NCBI GenBank assembly: GCA_002286715.1 | Contig: NSJX01000034.1 | Span: forward strand, 62,001 to 126,000 | From: Dentipellis sp. KUC8613 | Taxonomy: Eukaryota > Basidiomycota > Agaricomycetes > Russulales > Hericiaceae | DNA: 64,000 nt | Direction: 5' to 3' | Shown here: one piece after another, positions 12,246 through 22,816 of the stretch | Position numbering within the stretch: position 1 is the stretch's first letter | Layout: each line of letters starts with the position of its first letter | Position numbers and translations under genes: made by a program | Notes under the pieces: generated by a model | What the model saw: only the letters and a program-made list of their open reading frames with translations | Told to the model about the DNA's origin: nothing | Databases searched by the model: none

Positions 12246-12702
12246 TCACAGTCCTCGAGTGATGGTCTGATGAAACTTGCGTGCTTGGATACGTCGATGG
12301 GATTCGAGCTGCACCCGAATAGTCCTCTCTGTCTTTGTACTCAGCTTATGCATCGCCGCGTCTGTACGACCGGAGTCTCGCTGGATTTGTTCCCAGCTAT
12401 CCTCTCCCCGCATTGCTCGCTGTATTCCAAGCGTCTGTTTCTTATCCTCGGCTCTTATCCTGGCCAGACAGTCAATGAGAATCTCGCCATACTGTTTGCC
12501 AGAGATGCAGCCCTGCTTTCGGGCGAGTGTAGCTTCCTGCTCCTCCCGTTCAATTTGAGAGAGTATGGGGTGAGCAGTTTCATCGATATCCGCGATCGTT
12601 AAGTTCCATGGTTGTTGTCCTGAGGGTTCTGAACGATGAGCATACGAACACGCTGACTTGCATCGCCTACTGCACCTGCGGATGAAGAACCGGGAAGAGT
12701 GC
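12246..12702 (-). CDS. Orphan RGEDS-family gene, copy 2 (partial model)
   Basis: Minus-strand open frame ending at 12246. The conserved part, from about 12600 down to the stop, reads WNLTIADIDETAHPILSQIE, then EREEQEATLARKQG, KQYGEILIDCL, IQRAMRGEDSWEQIQRDSG and TITRGL. Copy 1 at 6821-7030 keeps the last 65 or so residues in the same frame. The open frame extends to 12702, but no good start codon is present in it, so an upstream exon is needed. An acceptor is possible near 12678. The protein is very charged and predicted helical, and no known family is recognised. In the first unit the equivalent fragment is back to back with the YAR-family gene. Here the two are separated by 1.6 kb containing a tRNA gene. 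Confidence 0.4.
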
Positions 12703-13556
12703 TAATATCTAGATGGTGGCGTACGCTGAGAAAAGTAGAGACTAGCTGAAGCTGACGAACATATGGGTCACGTACTGGGATAAGCTGTCGTAGGAGTCGA
12801 TGTACGTGCTGCCAATGAGTTAGCGCCAGCCCGTTGATCACGAGCAGCGGCATAGGGATGATAAGACATCCGGTCTTCAAATGAGTGTCAAAGTTTATTC
12901 TAGAATATGGGTCAGTCTCACAGGGTGCCTTCAAAGAGGATAGTACGCACCAAAATCAAAACACGATGCAAAGGGGATGGGATTGTGACCAGCATGAACA
13001 TCCGCATGTTTATAACTACGCATGTATGGACGAGATGAGTGACGTCCCTTTTGTCGTGAACAGTGAGCCACAATTACTCGGTGTCTGTCAAACAATCCGC
13101 AGCGTCGCTAGGGCATCTGCCGATTTATTTGTTTCGCATCCTGCGATGCTCTCGTACATGTGTTGCGTACAATTACTGCCGCTGGCTGTGGGACCGACTC
13201 GGAGGCCATAATTGTCTGGTATCCTACGCAACACAAGAGACGCTGTCGGTGACATGTTCGGAGAGCGCATGGGGACGCACTACGGGAAGGACAGCACATC
13301 AATATCGCTGTGGTTGTAATGCTATAACAATAAAGTTGACGTTCTTCAGACTCACACGGGCACTAAAGCGAAAATGTGACTTCTCGCTGGAACAGACCTG
13401 AGTATAGTACTTGCTTGGAACTACACCTCGCATAATCCACGTTGGTGAATGGAATGGCCGAGAGTGCATACATATTAGTATTCAAATTGGGCGGCTGCCA
13501 GGTAGATCCATCGATGCTGTGTCAAACATATACCGCTAAATTGAGTGAACAGATAT
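12703..13556. other. Intergenic, left of tRNA-Leu
   Basis: Several short open frames on both strands, none with a domain or a clear exon chain. It could contain 5' exons of the minus-strand RGEDS gene, which I could not place. Confidence 0.35.
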
Positions 13557-13687
13557 GGCGAGATGGCCGAGCGGTCTAAGGCGCCAGACTAAGGTCACAA
13601 GGACCAGCATCCAGTGGGTGTTCAAATGGGAAGTTCTCCTTCCTAATCTGGTCCGAAAGGGCGTGGGTTCGAATCCCACTCTCGTCA
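13557..13687 (+). tRNA. tRNA-Leu (anticodon AAG) with a 51-nt intron
   Basis: The acceptor stem GGCGAGA (13557-13563) pairs with TCTCGTC (13680-13686) with one G-U pair; 13687 is the discriminator A. The D arm has GGCCGAGCGGTCTAAGGC, which also holds the Pol III A box. The anticodon stem CCAGA (13584-13588) pairs with TCTGG (13647-13651) with loop CT-AAG-G, anticodon at 13591-13593. The intron occupies about 13595-13645, directly 3' of position 37 as in eukaryotic nuclear tRNAs. A variable arm of about 11 nt separates the anticodon stem from the T stem GTGGG/CCCAC with loop TTCGAAT (B box). CCA is not encoded. The mature tRNA would be about 80 nt. Confidence 0.93.
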
Positions 13688-14185
13688 AATCGGCTTTGTG
13701 TTATCTTCTTTTTGCTCATGAAACAGAAGTCATGATCACAGCCCACCGTCAAACCGCATATTTTCGCATTTTTGCTCATGGGATGACATGGAAATGACGA
13801 CGGTGAGGGGCCTCTGAATACCTTTCCAAAGAAGGTTGTTTGGTTCCGGGCTCAGCGTTGCCAAACAACGAGATCGTCCATGACTCAGTATCCCCCACTG
13901 CTTGACACCAACGTCCCGAATGGCTATCTGAATGCAATATTGCATTGACCTCTATCTCCAGCAAATGATGTGTCTCCATCATGCAACCTGCTTCACGACC
14001 GGCGGCTCGCTCTGAGTCGGAGGCACTGAGGTACTTATGTCGCAACACAATAAGCATTCCTGTACTGTGGTAGGTACCCGAACTCGAGCTGTGTTGCGAA
14101 CGCAATCTGCTTTTTGTTAGAATCCAGCCTACATAACTTGAATAACTTGAGATGCCATGCAACAATAACCCGACGAGCCAACGAC
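13688..14185. other. Intergenic, between tRNA-Leu and YAR-family copy 2
   Basis: The right part (about 14080-14185) matches the promoter region of YAR-family copy 1, including a diverged TATA at about 14130. A minus-strand open frame here (13776-14165) has no support and lies on the promoter. The tRNA gene probably ends in the T-rich run near 13707-13714. Confidence 0.45.
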
Positions 14186-14772
14186 ATGGCAGCCTTCACG
14201 TCGACCGTGACCATGTCCTCGACTCCTTCAGCGGCCTCAAGCCAACCTCACTCAACACACCCTAGTTCGTGATATATTACATTGTTACTTTCATATCCCT
14301 CCTGATGACTATGCTGCAGATTCTGCCTCAGTGCTGCCACTCAGTATGAGATTGTCGAGCTCCTAGCATTTTATTATCACATCACTGAATTACTGGACAT
14401 TTTCATGCAGGCCGTCAGCAGGAAGTTCCTGTATACGCCAGAGACTGGGCACTTGTCGCCAGTATGAACGAGGAGGCAGAAATCGCCAAGCAGCGCTCCC
14501 ACAAAGGCCAGATCTCTCTTCTCGAAAAGCACGAAGTGTTGATGCATCTTTCGTACGAGGTCGCTGAATTTGCTGCTCGTTCCGCGGACCAAGCACAGCG
14601 AGCTTGTGTCGGACAGGCCAGTTTCAACGATATACACAAAGAACGTGGATTCAGAGACGATGAGGTGGAAGAACTCCGCGCATACCACGCACGTAAGCGG
14701 AAGGTGAAGGAGGCGAACACATCTCGGGCTAGAGACCGCCTGAGCAGTCAGTCAAGTTGCCAGGGTCGATGA
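14186..14772 (+). CDS. Orphan small protein, YAR-family copy 2
   Basis: Paralogue of the gene at 7129-7719. Exons 14186-14264, 14320-14343 and 14411-14772 give about 154 aa. Exon 1 encodes a Ser/Thr-rich start (MAAFTSTVTMSSTPSAASS), exon 2 a short VLPL peptide, and exon 3 opens QQEVPVYARDW and continues with helical, charged sequence (ASMNEEAEIAKQ, EVAEFAARSADQAQRA) and a basic tail (YHARKRKVKEANTSRA). Intron positions and phases equal those of copy 1, and both copies use a GTTCGT donor for intron 1. No known domain. The basic C-terminus could bind nucleic acid or serve as a nuclear signal, but that is inference. Its 3' neighbour, on the opposite strand, is the bHLH gene. Confidence 0.6.
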
Positions 14773-14914
14773 ATCGAAGGCCGAGGTCTCATTCACTTGC
14801 TCGAAACCCACGCTATCATTACTTATGACTTGTCGTTGTAGATAGTATGAGAAAGTAAAGCTCGTTATGCGAGTTTAGACTATCTCTCGTTGTGGAATTG
14901 TAAATGTATGCCCT

Positions 14915-15826
14915 TCACGGCCGCTCAGCCTGATATATCGAGGAACCAAGGCTCCACTCTCCTTGGTCATGGTTAAATGGCTGCTCAAGGAATTCGGAGA
15001 CTTGCTGGTTCAATGATGAGGATGCAGAAATGGCCTGGCTTCTTAAATGATTGTTTGCTGCATAGGACTGTTCCAGACAAAATGTCAAGTTGTGGTTCGC
15101 TTCCTGAAGCTGCTCCTTCTCACTCTGAAGTTGTTCAATGTACTTGATAGCTTGCGGAACATCAACCCCGTTGATCACCTTGACTAGGGCTGAGACACTC
15201 ACTGCCGTCAACGATCGGGGGTAGCCTTGGTGGCTCACGGTCGCATTGGAGTCCCTTCGGAAGCATGCTGTTGAGCTTCCGCAATCTCTCATTTCTATCG
15301 GCTCGATAAGTGCGCTGTAATTCAGCGTCCTTCCGTTTGTCTTTCTCTTTGCCTCTCAAAAGGCGTGGCGCATTCGAAGGACCAGCAGACTGTTCTGCAA
15401 CGGAATCGGACAAGTATGTGCCGGCTAGCTCGGGGGAATGTTGGCGCTTCAAGCCGGTAAGAGAATGCGATGTGTGGTTGCTGCCGCGGTCGGCGTTGAG
15501 ACCTCCAGAGTCAGACACTCTGAAAGTACGAAATGAATCGAGATGAATGCCAGGTATACAATCTGAACTTACGTCGATCGGTCTTGGTATGTTTTCCGAA
15601 GTGTCACGCTTGGCGGGTGTAAATCGCGCGCCCGACTGCTAGTGCTGTCCACCAGGTAGCGAGACACCGATTCACTCGACACATGGCTCGTCTGCGCCTG
15701 CGGCGTGTGGTGCATGTACTGTCGAGCATCGGGGCCTTGACAGTAAGGATAAAATAGAAGAACCGGTCCAGGAGAACCGCTTGGGGTGCCCGAGCCTGCA
15801 GAGCTACTTTTCCTCTTGGAATTCAT
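14915..15826 (-). CDS. bHLH-type transcription factor
   Basis: Exons on the minus strand are 15826-15573, 15519-15239 and 15183-14915, giving about 267 aa. Exon 1 encodes MNSKRKSSSAGSG and a Ser/Gln-rich region. Exon 2 carries a basic region plus helix 1 (RKDAELQRTYRADRNERL, then RKLNSMLPKGL). After an intron of 55 nt, exon 3 supplies helix 2 and a zipper-like extension (VPQAIKYIEQLQSEKEQLQE), then a Gln/Ser-rich tail. Helix 1, loop and helix 2 are contiguous only with this splice, which supports the model. The basic region lacks the classic H-E-R triad (here R-N-E-R), so the E-box preference is uncertain. The gene sits inside the duplicated FunK1 region and has no counterpart in the first unit, apart from the coiled-coil remnant at 11942. 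Confidence 0.75.
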
Positions 15827-16631
15827 GTCGATACACGGGATGACCTCCGTGCGGATGCTGCTCTGAGATGCTGCTTGTGCAGAGCCTGTCCAAAACTCTG
15901 CCTGGTATTATACAGGCACAAAGGCCGGACCGAAGAAAAGAGAACAAGAGCGAACATTGCCTCTGCGTCGCTGCCTCGTCACAAGGCAGTGCTATACTTT
16001 CCTAGAACAAGGGAATACAAGGTGAGCTCACCTCCGATACTTGTATCCGGGGCACAGATCGTCTGCGCAACCACCCAGTATGTATTCTACTATGCATGTT
16101 CCTCGACATGGACATGGTTACAGGTCATCAACAAATCAACCCCAACAGTACGAACATAGGATACAAAAGACTTCACGCACCATATCGAGAAAGGGTTACT
16201 CGAGATACTATCTGGGTCCGCTCAGCGAATGATTGATGTTCAATTGCCTGTGGGACGGCGGGACAACTTGAAGGCGCGACATTCTGGTTAGCGATTTGGA
16301 TCCTGACTTGAGAGGCAGCTTCGCCGGGCTTGTCAGTTTTTCATTAGTCGGCGACGTGTATCTTCTCAATCGAATCAACGTCCTGCAAGGCAGAAGTCAC
16401 AATCACTCAGAGCGATTTTGCTGGTGGGAGTCAAGTGAAGCTGTCTCCGGTTGCGGCTTGAGCCCGGGCCGGAGGGCCGGACTCCGTCGCCAGTCGCGAT
16501 GTGCTTAATTCTGGATTCCTAAACCACCATGTGTTGTTGAAGTTGTCGATAGCAACAGACTTCTTGAACATACCTTTTGCCAGCGTATAGATGTATAACA
16601 TCTCACATTCTTCTCTTTTGAACACAGGGTC
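15827..16631. other. Intergenic between bHLH gene and FunK1 copy 2
   Basis: Divergent spacer holding the 5' regions of the bHLH gene (left) and the kinase (right). No supportable coding frame or repeat was noticed. Confidence 0.4.
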
Positions 16632-19600
16632 ATGTCCGACATTCACGAGACCGCAGACAACCTCCGCGACAGCTGGCTACGTGGAAACATATTCACCGTC
16701 AACACAGACCTCTTCCTCTCCAATATCTTTCCTTTAGAGAACGATGGCCACAACGTCAACAGTCTTTTGGATACCCTCTGCAGCGATGGCCATTACAACC
16801 GTGCTCAGCAACAGTGGACCAACCTGCTTCCGACGCCCGAGAACATAGATGACCTGCTCGCACCATTCGCTAGCGTTTGCAATGCTATTAGAGATTCATG
16901 CATGGCTATGATTAAAGACGACGTGCATTGTGCTCGAATGCCGTGTCATTGGTATGCCCGTTCTGGTCGTGACAGCAAGCGTCCGAGGATCTTTGGCGCT
17001 TTGGACTCACCTAGCCAACGCATAATGGATGACATAGACCGAAGAAGAAGTACGATAGAAGTTCTCGAGCAGGAGGCTCACCACAGCCCAAGTGAGAATC
17101 CCGAGCCGGATGAAAAGGTATGTTCTCATCCATATGTACTCTTGAGCCGCAGTCGAATGATGATTCATAGACCAGGCTGCTGGATGTCTGGTGGCAGCGC
17201 GTGCAATGTCCAATTGAAATGATAACGGAAAACGATGAACGCAGCTTCTCGGACGCTGTGGGCACACTATGCAGGTACATGCGCCGGATCTTCAACAGGC
17301 AGCTCAACCGCCAGTTCGTCATCGGCCTTCTGGTATGCGGCGCGGACGTGACCGTTTGGCTTTGCGACAAGTCCGGGCTGCTCGGGACGTCGATTCCGTT
17401 TAACGTTCACAAGGTGCGCTTGTGGCCAGTGCTCCTGTTCAACAGTGTGTGCTCACATATGGCGCTGCGCAGAGCCCGGAGACGCTTGTTCGTGTCGTCG
17501 CTGCCGATGTCACTACTCAAGCCTGCGCAGTTAGGGTGGGACACTACAATGCAAACGATACCCGCCAATCTCAACACCCCGGTCTATACATGGGACCCTG
17601 TCATACTCAAAGACGTCTTTGCCTCGCCATACCATACTCATTGGGTGATTGAAATGCCGTCGAAGGATGATCCGGAAAAGAGAGAGAGGTTTGTCACCCT
17701 TCAACCCCTCTCGAGGTCAGGTATGTTATGGGAGCAAGGGACTGTGGTATGGGCTGTTTGCCGCGCTGATGATCCTCCTGGACCACAGCGACAGGTACGT
17801 CCTTCTCCCTGCCTGCGCACCGCGCCCTGTGTAAGACTAATTACTTGTGTTCTGCGTTACGAAGATATATGCACTGAAACAATGCTCTCGGGATCCCAGC
17901 ACTGTTCGCGAAGGAATCATATATGAAACAATTGAGGAGCGAACGAGGTCGGGCGACTCAGACCCGGATGCTGTACATGTCGGTCGGCTCTACTCGTACG
18001 AGGACGTCTTGATCCCCGGGTATCCCACGGATGTTCTAGCGAAACTTCGCAGAGCCGGGAGAAGACAGTCAGGCTCAGTTAGGGAGTTACATGTTCTTTG
18101 GAGGCGAGTCGATTGTCCAGGTCTGGCACGACAAGGATACAGGCCAGATCGTCGAACTGAAATCAAAGACTCGCGATCAGAGTCGTCGGGTACTCTCGCG
18201 GATTATGGTGGAGCCGTATGGCTGGCCACTGAAGTTCTTCAAAGACCGGATGGAGCTGCTCGTATGCTTGCGAGACGCAATCAAAGGTACGCTGGCCGCG
18301 GTTCGGGATCAATGGTGAAATCAATGCTGACTTCGGTTCAGCCCACCGCTCTTTATACCGGCGCGGTGTTCTACATCGCGACATCAGCACCGGAAACATT
18401 CTGATATGCCCCTTTGCAGGCGATGCACGCAAGGCCGCCGGACTGCTCTTTGACTTGGATTGTGGCAAGCGAGCTGAAAGAGATGGAACCTCCGAGACTG
18501 CGGTCGTGGAAGTCTCCTCAGATGACATGGAAGATGTGGAGATGATGATCATCAAGCGGCATCATGCTGCTGGGATTGAGCGAGCTGCTCTGGAGCGTTT
18601 GTTATCCTTCTTCCCAGAAGATTCTGACCGAGGCCTTTCTTATCTGCGTGCTTTTCTGAGAGACCGCACTCGAAAGTTGCTTCAGTCTCCGGTGGGTCTG
18701 AGTAGCATTCGCTTCGTTCAAGGAAACTAAATGATGCATGCACAGCACAGCTCACATATGCAGACATTGGCCTATTGCCCGAGGTGAGTGCCCATTTCAC
18801 CCCACGCATCGGCGGCATCTATCGTGACGTCGCAATTCAGGACGAAGCTGCGAAGCTGCCTAAATTTATCACGCACAAATTTGAAGAAACGCGCCTCATA
18901 GTAAGTGGTCGCCGCCTGCATACAGAAGCTGACGTCGACCACGATAATCGTCGCAGGGAACTGGTCCATTTATAAGCTCCGAACTAGCAGTTCAGCTGAG
19001 CAACCTCGGCACTGGTCATCTGGTCCATGACTCCATACACGATATGGAATCCACCATGTGGGTGCTCGTCTTTCTCTGCTGCACCCGAGACGGCCCAGGC
19101 GGGCGTCTGCGCAAGGAGCTCGGAGAGGAGTTCAGGACGTCGCACCAACTACTGCAAGCAGTCGTGTATTACTTCTTCGAGGCAAGCGTCAAAGTGATGG
19201 GTTCACGGAAACAAATCCTCCTCTGCTGTAACGACAAGACCAAGATGGAGGAGCTGCTGCTTGCGAACTTCCACGACTATTTCACGCCGTTGAAGCCATT
19301 GGTGCGGAAGTGGTTCGAAATTCTGTCCATTGGCTACCGATACCGCATCTACGAGACCATCCACGACCAGTTTCTGGAGGCTATCGAGGAGGCCATCGAC
19401 GAGGAGGAGAAACGCGGAATAGAAGAGAATGCCGAGATACGGAAGGCTACGGATGCAGAACTGGAGCGGCGTCGCATCGAACTAGAGAAGTTGAGCATCA
19501 GCCCGCAGTGTAGCGGTTACACTGAAAGCAGAGAGGGATCATCTCCAAGCACATTGCTCCAGAGTGATCAATCGCCGTCGAGACCATTGTCGAAAATCGA

Positions 19601-19706
19601 TCGAGCGCTCTTTCCAACAAGCCAACCCGCCCAGGAAGATCTCTTCAAAGATGCTTCGCAGTCAGAGCATAGTGAACCGGAACCGAAGAAGGCCATGGCG
19701 GGATGA
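16632..19706 (+). pseudogene. FunK1-type kinase, second copy with two frameshifts
   Basis: Same eight-exon layout as the intact copy: 16632-17117, 17171-17413, 17473-17794, 17865-18286, 18342-18691, 18751-18783, 18841-18900 and 18957-19706. The catalytic loop HRDISTGNIL, LFDLDCGK, YADIGLL, GTGPFISSELA and HDMESTMWVL are all kept. Exon 3 needs a +1 shift near 17500: it opens in the frame SPETLVRVVAA, but the rest (QLGWDTTMQ) is in the next frame. Exon 4 needs another +1 shift near 18057, between LAKLRRA and GSYMFFGGESIVQVWHDK. All other exons stay in phase. If the 59-nt intron 2 (17414-17472) is retained, the first shift is exactly compensated, but the second is not. Either a young pseudogene, or a real gene with two sequence errors. 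Its N-terminus is shorter than that of copy 1. Confidence 0.7.
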
Positions 19707-20048
19707 GAGTCTGGTGTTGCCCTTACGTGCGATTGGTATGGTGTCTTGTGTTATATACCCATATTGGTGCTTGTGTACACTGAATTGGTCGGAACTCTCG
19801 ACCAGTACTACTAGTCGCCTTGATTTATTGTGAACGGACTTGAAAATCCCTGCCACATCGCTGCAGCCTTGCCTACGAACCTTCATGCACGTCACGAAAG
19901 GGTGAATAATCCTGGCCGTGTTGAATATAGCCATTAGCGGTGTGGTATTGTGTTAAACAATGGCACTATAAGATCTAAGTCTCTAAATGTCCTTCCGTCC
20001 GCCCGTCTCTCGCCCGAGCTCCAGGCCCCGCGCCGGCGCCCCAGACCC
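19707..20048. other. Convergent 3' spacer
   Basis: The 342 bp between the stop of FunK1 copy 2 (+) and the stop of the phosphatidylserine decarboxylase gene (-). AT-rich, no gene. It is the right edge of the duplicated region. Confidence 0.5.
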
Positions 20049-21802
20049 CTACTGGTCCTTATCATGCGGCACATCGCCGAGCTTCTGGCCAACCCGGACC
20101 TTCTGGCCCGCATGCGCGGAGAACTCGAACGTCTTGGGCGCCTCGAAGATGAGCACGATGGTGCTGCCGAGGCAGAAGCCGCCCATCTCCTGCGCGGGCG
20201 AGAGCGGCTGGCCGTTGAGCACGGACGACGCGCGCGAGTAGACCGCCTCGGTGTACGTGCCCGGCGGCGGCGGGCGCCCGCGCACGTTCGTGCGCAGCGC
20301 CTGGTCGAACGCGATCTTGATGCTCCCGACGTTCGTCGCGCCAACGGGCACCATCGAGAAGAAGCCGTAGCGCCACCGCCCGAGCAGCGCGACGCGCTCG
20401 TTGAGCACGAAGAGGTTCTCGAGGCGCTTCGCGACGTAGGGAGAGACGGAGAAGAGTTCGCCTATGCAGCAGTAGCAGCAATCGTGAGTCACACGACCAG
20501 AATGACGAGGGCGAGGTCACGCGAGCATACCTTGGAAGTGACGTCGCTTCTCGACGACCCATGCAGTGGGGCTGTGGAAGCGGTGGTAGTCGCCGGGCGC
20601 GAGGTAGATGACAGTGAAGAAGAGCGCGTTGCCGGGCTTGACGTGGCGGCCGGACACACTCAGGCGGCGCAGGGACGACTGGACGCCCATCTCCTTCGCG
20701 ACAGAGACGTGTTCCGCGACGGTCTCCTGCACAGACTTGTCCGGCTCCACGACGGACGCGTCGATGCGCTCGCCGTATTTCTGCGGAGGCGCGTGGCGGG
20801 CATAAGCTTCAGGGTCCGTGGGGAACTCGGGTGGGCGCTCGGTGGCGTTGGAGTCGGGCGTGGCGGGCGTGGAGGGTGTCGAGGAGCCGATGAGCTGGGA
20901 GAGCGTGTAGTCGATGCCGTTGACGTTGGCAAACTCCTCGTCATCGACTACCTCGAGGTCGCGGGCGGGGAAGTCGATGACGACGGCCTTGTCGGTGCCG
21001 CGGTCGACGCCGAGGAGGGCATCAAGCGAGTAAGTGATGCCCTTCACCTGCTCGACACGACGATGGTCTGTGATGGTGCCGAAGTGGAGCACAGTGCCGT
21101 CCGCGGGGCTGACGAGCGCGGCTGGGTCAACAGGGCGCGCGCCGGGGCGGAGCCGGCGGTAGAAGAAGTCACCGAGGCTGGCGTACGCGCGGAGGTCGGC
21201 GTGCTCGATCTCGTCGAGGTTGCAGCCAAAGGTCCAGGCGTAGAGGCGGAAGCCGTATGGGCGGAACCAGACAGGCAGCTCGAGCGAGTTTATCCAGCCC
21301 CAGAAGCGCGAGAGGTTGCGCAGCGGCAGCGCGCCGAGGATGTGCACCTGCGCTGGTGAGCGTCGTGCAGAAGATAGACAATGCCAGCACATACCTGCCA
21401 TGGCCCCTTGAGTCGTATGACCTCGTGCCCATCCTCATCGACAATGACCTCCCTCGCGGCCGTCCGGCGGTACTGAAGCACGACGAGGAGCAGCGCGCCG
21501 ATGAACCACGGCAACGGGTACCATTTCGTGGGCGTGTTCCGCCATGCGTTGGACAGCTTTTCTGAGGGATACATGCGCCGTCAGCGTATGTGGCCGAGCA
21601 GAGAAGAGTAGGTAAGGCACAGACTATATAATGGCAATTTTGGCTCGTGATTATTTACGCTTTCGAAGCGCGCCTTGCTTGTGTGAAATGCACGAAGGAG
21701 TTCGAATCGCTTTGGCGAGATTAGGGCACGTTCGTCGACTAGATGGCGCCCCAGCAGCCCCCGCGGGGCCAGCAGGCCCAACTGTTTCCTTGCAACTAGC
21801 AT
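20049..21802 (-). CDS. PSD1: Phosphatidylserine decarboxylase, mitochondrial proenzyme
   Basis: Converts phosphatidylserine to phosphatidylethanolamine at the inner mitochondrial membrane. Minus-strand exons 21802-21659, 21556-21395, 21347-20531 and 20461-20049 keep phase and give 511 aa. Exon 1 is a clear presequence (MLVARKQLGLLAPRGLLGRH, Arg-rich and lacking acids at first, ending in AFHTSKARF). Exon 2 has one membrane segment (WFIGALLLVVL). The catalytic domain shows ASLGDFFYRRLRPGARP, SPADGTV, LAPGDYHRFHSP and HFQGELFSVSP. The self-cleavage and pyruvoyl-forming site LGST is at residues 472-475, so the alpha subunit would start at Ser474. An insert of about 65 residues rich in Pro, Ser and Thr interrupts the domain, as in other fungi. 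A long antisense open frame over this gene is a shadow. Confidence 0.93.
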
Positions 21803-22816
21803 CTACTCAACGCAGCTAGAGGCATACGGAGAATGGGAGAAGGGAAGAGTCGGGGAGGATGAAAGCAAGAGACAAGCCGCGCTCTCATCACCTTTCAAAT
21901 GGTTCTCTAACTTCTTGATAAGTTCTGCCGAACGCTTACGCCACTTGCTCAGAAGTTCTGTTTCCACAACCTCTCAGCTCATTTATTGCTGGCCGTAATG
22001 TTTACAGGAAGGGTGGCCATATTGCATATTGCTGTCAGGGAGCAATACCGCATGGTGTTTACACAAACGACCTGCAGGACTACATTCGGTAAGTATACTG
22101 ACTTATACTTAACTACGTAAAATATTGATCGCTTAAATGACAGCAGTTATCCCAGAAAGTAAATCAGTGTCACTTACTTATCTTCTTCGGACGAACAGCA
22201 ACACCCCAGAAATCGACAAGAGACCATTTCTTCATCGACGAAGCTTGACTTCCCTGCGCAGATCGTTGCCCAATACCAGAGGTTTATCTCTGAGGACCGG
22301 CCAGTCCCCAGAAGGCTATTCACGCCGTTACTCTTCTTCTTCTATTTATTCCATTTCCCTTTGCGCTATTCGGGTCCTCCTTTCCCCACACCATCAGTAT
22401 TCTTCTCGGTTCCTTCCTTGACGGCCTTCAAACCCTTATCACAGGTGGTCTCGAAGACCTGGCACGATGTCGAGCACCACAAGATAAGATTGCCCAGATC
22501 TCGGAACGACGGATCCTATAATTCTAATCTTATCGGGATCTCCCGCGCCTACAACCCACGCGCCGGAACGCGACAAATTACGCCTTCCTCCCGCCTGCAC
22601 TCGTGCTACGCACTTACGAGGTGCGCCACGCCTCTGACACAGCTTGCTAACCTGCGTCCCCGGGATCTTACTAACGTGTGCAGGTTATAACTCCATGCGC
22701 ACGGATCTGCTGTGGTCCCCCGCGTACATATATCTAAGCTAGACTCTGACATCTAGAGTGTACCGAGACCTCTTGCTGCTACTGCTTCGTGGATTTTTGC
22801 GCTAGACGAGCTCGAG
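21803..22816. other. Divergent intergenic region PSD1 / ChaC
   Basis: About 1 kb between two divergent start codons, so it should hold both promoters. Pyrimidine-rich runs occur at 22240-22440. No coding frame with support. Confidence 0.45.

Noticed and set aside
13776..14165. 129-codon minus-strand open frame near tRNA-Leu
   Set aside because: It overlaps the promoter that is conserved between the two YAR-family genes, and has no domain.
19950..21359. 469-codon plus-strand open frame
   Set aside because: Lies antisense over the phosphatidylserine decarboxylase exons. It is an Arg/Val/Glu-rich shadow of a GC-rich gene.
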